Origin: an uncultured Lachnospiraceae bacterium
GTDB lineage: Bacteria > Bacillota > Clostridia > Lachnospirales > Lachnospiraceae
Assembly (NCBI GenBank): GCA_910578795.1
Contig: CAJTSD010000071.1
Location: 1 to 11,537, forward strand
Direction: 5' to 3'
Length of the DNA: 11,537 nt
Position numbers and translations under genes: made by a program. The number at the start of each line of letters is the position of its first letter. The stretch's first letter is position 1. Shown in pieces: positions 7,815 through 11,537 of this stretch. Under the pieces are notes generated by a model, which made no database searches, was not told the DNA's origin, and worked only from the letters and a program-made list of their open reading frames with translations.

Positions 7815-7843
7815 ATCTTAACGAAAATCCGAATTTTATGCAA
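7815..7843 (-). promoter_or_regulatory. Predicted promoter of the patatin-yfcE unit
   Basis: TTGCAT (7843-7838) and TAAGAT (7820-7815) are 17 bases apart, about 30 bases upstream of the patatin start codon. The spacer holds AAAATTCGGATTTT, which has an AAAAT/ATTTT inverted repeat and might be an operator. This is prediction by consensus only. Confidence 0.6.
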
Positions 7844-7878
7844 GATGAAACAAAGAACTTTTTATATTTCGGCTGTTT

Positions 7879-7896
7879 GCGTTTCAGATGAAACGC
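7879..7896 (-). other. Hairpin directly after the M56 protease stop codon
   Basis: GCGTTTC and GAAACGC pair over 7 bp around a 4-base ATCT loop, starting right after the TAA stop. No U-run follows on the minus strand, so it is not a standard intrinsic terminator. It may protect the 3' end of the mRNA or weakly end transcription before the patatin promoter. Confidence 0.5.
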
Positions 7897-10233
7897 TTAG
7901 AAATCAAAGGCTTCAAAAGCGTTAAATGCATCAAAGGCATTAAAGGCATTAAAATTATCAAATTCATTCAAATTATCAAATTCATTCAATTTGTCCCCCA
8001 AAACAGCAGCGAATGATATTTTTTTATCCGACTGTGCCCGTAAAAGCCACTCCTTTTGCTCCTCTCTTGTCAAATGCGACACAACAATGGAAAATTTGGC
8101 AATATCACCCTGCTCATAACTGCTGTTCGCAAAGGTCTGAAGCTGTTCTGTACCTATCCGGTCACACAGAATGGCAAAAAACGCGATTTTATTATCCTCA
8201 TACGCCTGATCGGCATAAAGCGCAAGCTGCTCCGCGCTCATCGCATCTGCGGCTACGGAAAAAAACGCAACCTGATCCGTACGGTAAATCTTATCATAGC
8301 ACTGCGTCCGCACTGTCTCATCTACCGCGGCAAGCACGGCGGAAAATCCCAAAAGATCCTCTTTTTCGTAGCATTCCTGCACATACTCCGTTACACGGTT
8401 TTCTTCCACGTAATCAATCCGCCGGACAAGCGTCATCTTGATCTGCATGCCGCTATTGCGGGTGTCTATCTGGTGAAGCAGCGTTCCGACTGCCGCATAT
8501 GCCTCCTGATGTGCCTGACACACCTGCTCCGCCTCCTGCGTGAAATAGACAGTCCGCTTCGAATCGTCCGCAAGCGTGATTTCCTTCTGATACGCAGAGT
8601 TTGGATCTTCTCCCAAGTCCTGCATAATGTTGCGTGTGCCCGTGCTCTGTGCCAACACAATCACAAACGGCTTTTCATAATATGCGCTCTGCATAAAGGT
8701 ATACTCGCCCGCCTGATTTTGCTTTTGATTTTCCTTTTCCCTCCGCCAACCGTCGGACAGTTCAATTTGTCTTGCGGCTTTTAGCGCAATATCCATCTCC
8801 CTCTGCGTATAATACCCCTTTGCCATTCCTACGTCTAACTGCTGTTTTACCTGTGCAGCTAAATTTTGCCCTTCCGTAAACGGTCCCAATGACGTATAAC
8901 CGTCCGCTCTCACAAGAACAATGCCGATTGTCCCGTCTGAAAATGAGGAATCCGGTACGTCAATCATCTGCGCGCCGTCATATAAAATATAGAAGGCGTT
9001 GTCGTTCTCATCGTACAAAACACTGTCATACAACGACTTTTCGCCGTTCTCATCCGCTTTCTGTTCCTCTGTCAAAGCCTCGTCCGCCAGTTCTTCCCCT
9101 AACAGCTTCTCCTCAGCCGTTTTCTCTTTGAAATCCGCCTTTTTCCCCCGTCCCTGCATGGCATAGACGCCAAGCGACTGAAAGCAGACGCAAACCAGTA
9201 TTGTCATGGCAACTGTTACCGTCGTCACCGCTTTCGACCTTTTATGAAACATCATAATTGCACCCAACCTTTCCTTTAACTCTTTTGCCCCCTCCGTCAG
9301 CGTAACCGAGGCGAGCGAACTTTTGTACGCATCATCCGTTTTCAGAAACAACAACAGCGTATCGCCGTACGCTTTCTTTTCCGTGTCATCCAGCGTGTGT
9401 ATCACCGCCTCGTCGCAGGACAGCTCACACGCCCTTGTAACCTCCCGCTCCAAAAGATATACAAACGGATTAAACCAGTGCATGCAGACCGCAATCTGAA
9501 CAATCCATTTATACACAAGATCCCATCGTTTTAAGTGCGTCAGCTCATGTGTAAAAATGTAGCGCAATTCCTGTGCGCCTGCTGCCCGCTTTGGTAAAAT
9601 GATACGCGGATGAAAAAAACCGACCGCCATCGGTGATGCAATCAGCGGATTTTTGTATAATCCGACTGTACGTCTGTTTTGCAGGTTTTCCATGCAGTCC
9701 GATAAGAGATTCAACGTTTCTAAATCCGACACCTCCTGACTTCCGGCTCTAACATAGCGCAGAAAGCCTTGGTATATCGTCACCTTTCGGATCATAAGCG
9801 TCAGGGCAATCGCAGACCATACAAAGAAAGCATATAACCAAATATCATCCGAAGGCTGCACGGTCCCGCTGTCCGAAAACGCAGGATTCCCATTTGAGAC
9901 CGGCTGACTACCCACAATTACCGGACTGTCCGCATTCATCACGTCGTTATGTTCCACTCCTATGCCTGTACGTCCCATTCCCGTATCTGCCGCAGCATTT
10001 ACCGACGCATTTTTCACTGCATTTTGCGCAGTCTCAAACAAAAATCCGACAATCGTCGTATCCGGTGAAAACGGAACAAGAAACCGCAGCGCGACAGCTA
10101 ATAAAATATAATACTGCCAGCATTTACTGACACGCTTACCGTATAACCGTTTCAATGCAAGCAGCACGAGAAACAGCAGCGTTCCGGACAGCGACAGGGA
10201 CAGCACTACTTTTAACCATTCACCCATTTCCAT
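7897..10233 (-). CDS. M56 (BlaR1/MecR1-like) membrane metalloprotease with 28-residue C-terminal repeats
   Basis: A 778-residue predicted membrane protease. Transmembrane segments lie near 6-28, 40-57, 131-148 and 335-358, with a Ser/Asn-rich loop between the second and third. The zinc motif HELTH is at 229-233, followed by Glu270 and Cys-Asp-Glu in ACELSCDEAV, as in BlaR1. In that family, sensing outside the cell triggers the protease, which inactivates the BlaI partner; here the partner gene lies directly upstream. After the last membrane segment there is no penicillin-binding domain. Instead come an acidic linker, a region without recognised family (about 400-610), 28-residue repeats (622-749), and an N/D-A-F tail (750-778). 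The ATG at 10233 is chosen because GGAAGGAGT precedes it; an in-frame ATG at 10293 would overlap blaI and lacks such a site. The signal sensed is unknown. Confidence 0.9.
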   Translation of the reverse strand: MEMGEWLKVVLSLSLSGTLLFLVLLALKRLYGKRVSKCWQYYILLAVALRFLVPFSPDTTIVGFLFETAQNAVKNASVNAAADTGMGRTGIGVEHNDVMNADSPVIVGSQPVSNGNPAFSDSGTVQPSDDIWLYAFFVWSAIALTLMIRKVTIYQGFLRYVRAGSQEVSDLETLNLLSDCMENLQNRRTVGLYKNPLIASPMAVGFFHPRIILPKRAAGAQELRYIFTHELTHLKRWDLVYKWIVQIAVCMHWFNPFVYLLEREVTRACELSCDEAVIHTLDDTEKKAYGDTLLLFLKTDDAYKSSLASVTLTEGAKELKERLGAIMMFHKRSKAVTTVTVAMTILVCVCFQSLGVYAMQGRGKKADFKEKTAEEKLLGEELADEALTEEQKADENGEKSLYDSVLYDENDNAFYILYDGAQMIDVPDSSFSDGTIGIVLVRADGYTSLGPFTEGQNLAAQVKQQLDVGMAKGYYTQREMDIALKAARQIELSDGWRREKENQKQNQAGEYTFMQSAYYEKPFVIVLAQSTGTRNIMQDLGEDPNSAYQKEITLADDSKRTVYFTQEAEQVCQAHQEAYAAVGTLLHQIDTRNSGMQIKMTLVRRIDYVEENRVTEYVQECYEKEDLLGFSAVLAAVDETVRTQCYDKIYRTDQVAFFSVAADAMSAEQLALYADQAYEDNKIAFFAILCDRIGTEQLQTFANSSYEQGDIAKFSIVVSHLTREEQKEWLLRAQSDKKISFAAVLGDKLNEFDNLNEFDNFNAFNAFDAFNAFEAFDF
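7900..7986 (-). repeat. Short tandem DNA repeats encoding the protease tail
   Basis: On the minus strand an 18-base unit, AATGAATTTGATAATTTG, occurs twice with one difference in the last base. It is followed by nine-base units of the type AATGCCTTT, encoding N/D/E-A-F triplets up to the stop. All periods are multiples of three, so expansion or contraction would keep the reading frame. The array makes up the last 29 codons of the M56 protease gene. Confidence 0.85.
7987..8370 (-). repeat. Four and a half tandem 28-residue protein repeats in the M56 protease
   Basis: Residues 622-649, 650-677, 678-705 and 706-733 align with no gaps, and 734-749 start a fifth copy. Shared features are a leading Tyr (Gln in the partial fifth), a central [ILV]-[AGS]-x-F-[SA] core (for example KIAFFAIL, QVAFFSVA, DIAKFSIV), and in three copies a Ser/Gly/Thr-x-Glu-Gln/Glu segment 10 residues later. 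The pattern suggests a helical solenoid; that is inference. The DNA of the copies has diverged, so this is an old protein repeat rather than a recent duplication. Confidence 0.85.
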
Positions 10234-10259
10234 AATCACACTCCTTCCAAACCAGCCTG

Positions 10260-10643
10260 TTAATCCGTTTCTTTCCCGCTTTGGCTTTCCCAAAACGTTT
10301 CAATTTCCTTTAAATCCTCCGTCGAGAGCATTTCCTGCTGCACCAAGGCCGACACCAAATGCTTAACGTCCCCTCCATACACCTTGTCCAAAAAGCTGTG
10401 CGTCTGCATTGTCTGATATTCCTGCTGTGTCACAACCGCGGCGTACTCGTTTCGCCTGCCGATTTTTTTCGTCTTTAAAAACTTTTTTTCAATCAGGCGG
10501 GAAAGCAGCGTCAGCACTGTATTTTTCTTCCACTCATTGCTGTCTTTTTCCAATTCTTCCATAATATAAGAATATAATGCTGTTCCCCCGTTTTTCCAAA
10601 TAATTTTCATCAGTACCAGTTCCGACTCCGAAATCTGCTGCAT
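10260..10643 (-). CDS. BlaI/MecI/CopY-family transcriptional repressor
   Basis: A 127-residue winged-helix regulator. The N-terminal half (about 4-75) has the family pattern SESELVLMKIIW, then a helix-turn-helix with recognition helix around KNTVLTLLSRLIEKKFL (40-56), and a wing with GRRNEYAAVVTQQEY. The C-terminal half is helical and should dimerise. Repressors of this family bind TACA/TGTA-type dyads and are removed when the partner M56 protease is triggered. The gene is first in the pair, with AAGGAGG 8 bases before its ATG, and 26 bases separate it from the protease gene. Operator-like sites in its promoter suggest autoregulation. There is no beta-lactamase gene nearby, so blaI is not used as a name. 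Confidence 0.92.
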   Translation of the reverse strand: MQQISESELVLMKIIWKNGGTALYSYIMEELEKDSNEWKKNTVLTLLSRLIEKKFLKTKKIGRRNEYAAVVTQQEYQTMQTHSFLDKVYGGDVKHLVSALVQQEMLSTEDLKEIETFWESQSGKETD

Positions 10644-10663
10644 CCAATCGTCCTCCTTTTATC

Positions 10664-10679
10664 TTAACATTTTGTAGGC
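10664..10679 (-). promoter_or_regulatory. BlaI-type operator-like site 2
   Basis: GCCTACAAAATGTTAA, a near copy of the site 25 bp upstream, with an ACA/TGT dyad core. It lies at the expected transcription start, just before the ribosome site, where a bound repressor would block initiation. Confidence 0.65.
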
Positions 10680-10685
10680 ATATCT

Positions 10686-10714
10686 ATATTAACATATTGT
10701 AGGCTATAATGCAA
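10686..10714 (-). promoter_or_regulatory. Promoter of the repressor-protease pair
   Basis: TTGCAT (10714-10709) and TAATAT (10691-10686) are separated by 17 bases. Operator-like site 1 fills the spacer and site 2 follows the -10, a layout typical of repressed promoters. Transcription should start around 10680, about 35 bases before the repressor start codon. Confidence 0.75.
10689..10704 (-). promoter_or_regulatory. BlaI-type operator-like site 1
   Basis: GCCTACAATATGTTAA differs from site 2 in one base. The ACA and TGT halves form a short dyad resembling the TACA/TGTA operators of BlaI and MecI. It sits between the -35 and -10 elements. Confidence 0.65.
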
Positions 10715-10760
10715 TCTATTTTTGATAATTTCATTGCAAAACATATTACCTTTGTACAAC

Positions 10761-11006
10761 TCAACGGATAAAATCGTAATCTACCATCGAAACTAATCCA
10801 AATCCGGTTAGTTTCTCTTTTGTTACAACCATGTTCATGGCACCTCTCTGACATACATAGGCAATCCTTGTCCCTGTGTATGCCGTAGACCATGCATATT
10901 TTCGGCTGATTCCAAGTTTTATCCAGTTCTCCGCCCGGTTCTTCGGCGCTTTGCAATGCTTCCAAATGCATATCCATTGGCAAGGGTTGTAAAGTGTAGA
11001 TGTGGA
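10761..11006 (-). pseudogene. Group II intron reverse transcriptase/maturase, C-terminal remnant
   Basis: The frame from 11006 to the TGA at 10763-10761 has no start codon at its head but reads 81 codons resembling the C-terminal end of clostridial group II intron-encoded proteins. Recognisable pieces are ICIWKHCKAPKNRAENWIKLG (as in the usual RMCIWKQWK...LKKLG), KLGISRKYAWSTAYTG, and TKEKLTGFGLVSMVDY, which matches the usual ending. A stop codon precedes it in frame (11009-11007), and no reverse transcriptase palm with YxDD is present. No domain V-like hairpin is found downstream, so the intron is truncated at both ends and should be inactive. Reading the same DNA one frame over gives an open frame of about 99 codons that is a shadow. 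Identification is from remembered family patterns, not a search. Confidence 0.7.
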
Positions 11007-11171
11007 TTATTGGGGTTGTTGCTCGTTTTTGGTTTCTGCCATATTCTCTGCTGCTTTACAATAAAATAGAGCGCATAGATTAGTTTCTATACACTCTGAT
11101 GCTGTGTTACTTATTCTGTTGTAATTGTGATAATGGTTATTTAGGCAAGCCGAAATTTATAGATTAACTTT
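11007..11171. other. AT-rich stretch without a recognised gene
   Basis: Together with the intron remnant this makes more than 450 bases with no intact gene. On the minus strand a frame of about 50 codons ends at 11009-11007 in the same frame as the maturase remnant; its last part includes ECIETNLCALFYCKAAENM. It has no convincing start codon or ribosome site and I do not recognise it. No U-run terminator was seen after the membrane-protein gene upstream. Confidence 0.4.
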
Positions 11172-11537
11172 TTATTGGTTATCTAGTTTATACCTCAAGT
11201 GTAATTGTACTCCAATAGTTTTGGACAACCTTTTTCTTCCAAGCAAAAAAACACAACTAACCAAAAGTGCAATCGCACCCAACACCACTATCCAAGGAGC
11301 TATACTAGAAGATACTATAAACTTTGTCACATCATCTCCTGCGGGTGCCCTGTCAAACAAATATAATATAGGAACAAAAATCCATGAACCGATAGCCCTT
11401 ATTGGCATAAGCAAAGCGATCCCTTGTGTTATATCCTCCCACAAGGCATTACAAACCCTGATAAGAGAAACAAAATCACATAAAACATTATAACACAAAA
11501 TATACGGGAATTGGTATACTGATTGAAATGCTTTCAA
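11172..11537 (-). CDS. Membrane protein of unknown family, 3' part (runs off the window)
   Basis: The frame is open to the window edge and ends at the TAA at 11174-11172, giving about 121 codons. The first codon in view is TTG, which is probably internal, so the protein likely begins outside. Two clear hydrophobic segments lie near residues 38-61 (GIALLMPIRAIGSWIFVPIL) and 78-99 (SIAPWIVVLGAIALLVSCVF). They are separated by an acidic turn and followed by the basic RKRLSK, suggesting a cytoplasmic C-terminus. A third weaker hydrophobic stretch is near 10-30. No catalytic or transporter motif is seen. The region is more AT-rich than the trp genes. Function unknown. Confidence 0.6.
   Translation of the reverse strand: MKAFQSVYQFPYILCYNVLCDFVSLIRVCNALWEDITQGIALLMPIRAIGSWIFVPILYLFDRAPAGDDVTKFIVSSSIAPWIVVLGAIALLVSCVFLLGRKRLSKTIGVQLHLRYKLDNQ

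Noticed and set aside
7879..7896. Intrinsic terminator after the M56 protease
   Set aside because: The hairpin is real in the sequence but no U-run follows it, so it is listed only as a hairpin.
7900..7986. CRISPR array
   Set aside because: The units are 9 and 18 bases long, are contiguous without spacers, and are in-frame coding sequence.
8056..8784. Long open frame of about 240 codons on the plus strand inside the protease gene
   Set aside because: It is antisense to a well-supported gene, has no ribosome site, and its composition matches an antisense shadow.
10234..10293. Upstream start for the M56 protease at 10293
   Set aside because: It would overlap the repressor gene by 34 bases without a ribosome site, while the ATG at 10233 has GGAAGGAGT before it and leads straight into the first membrane segment.
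10684..10983. A 99-codon ATG-started frame on the minus strand, Cys-rich
   Set aside because: It overlaps the maturase remnant in a different frame, runs into the repressor promoter and operator, and has no convincing ribosome site. It is best explained as a shadow frame.

Overview
All genes in this window lie on the minus strand. The sequence suggests a Gram-positive anaerobe of the class Clostridia, probably Lachnospiraceae-like. This rests on a tRNA-dependent T-box leader in front of the tryptophan operon, strong AGGAGG-type ribosome binding sites, ATGA stop/start overlaps, and a BlaI/M56 regulator pair with a non-penicillin-binding C-terminus. The genus cannot be settled from the sequence alone.

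Positions 6372 down to 1 hold a tryptophan biosynthesis operon in the order trpE-trpG-trpD-trpC-trpF-trpB-trpA, with trpA cut by the window edge. It converts chorismate to tryptophan: TrpE/TrpG make anthranilate, TrpD adds phosphoribose, TrpF isomerises, TrpC closes the indole ring, and TrpB/TrpA finish. All active-site motifs that can be checked are intact. A near-consensus sigma-A promoter (TTGACA-17-TATGAT) overlaps the end of the upstream gene. It is followed by a T-box leader of about 300 nt with a UGG (Trp) specifier, the AGGTGGTACCGC T-box sequence and an intrinsic terminator. The operon should therefore be read through when uncharged tRNA-Trp accumulates.

Positions 6362-7782 hold two overlapping genes: a patatin-like phospholipase and, after it, a YfcE-type metallophosphodiesterase. 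They have their own predicted promoter.

Positions 7897-10714 hold a BlaI-type repressor and an M56 (BlaR1-like) membrane metalloprotease. The protease has no penicillin-binding sensor. Instead it carries an unfamiliar extracytoplasmic region, four and a half tandem repeats of exactly 28 residues, and a low-complexity N/D-A-F tail encoded by short tandem DNA repeats. Two direct operator-like sites sit on the pair's promoter, so the pair looks autoregulated. This is the least ordinary system in the window.

Positions 10715-11537 look like a decayed or accessory stretch: a fragment of a group II intron reverse transcriptase/maturase C-terminus, a short stretch without a recognisable gene, and the 3' part of an AT-rich membrane-protein gene that runs off the window.
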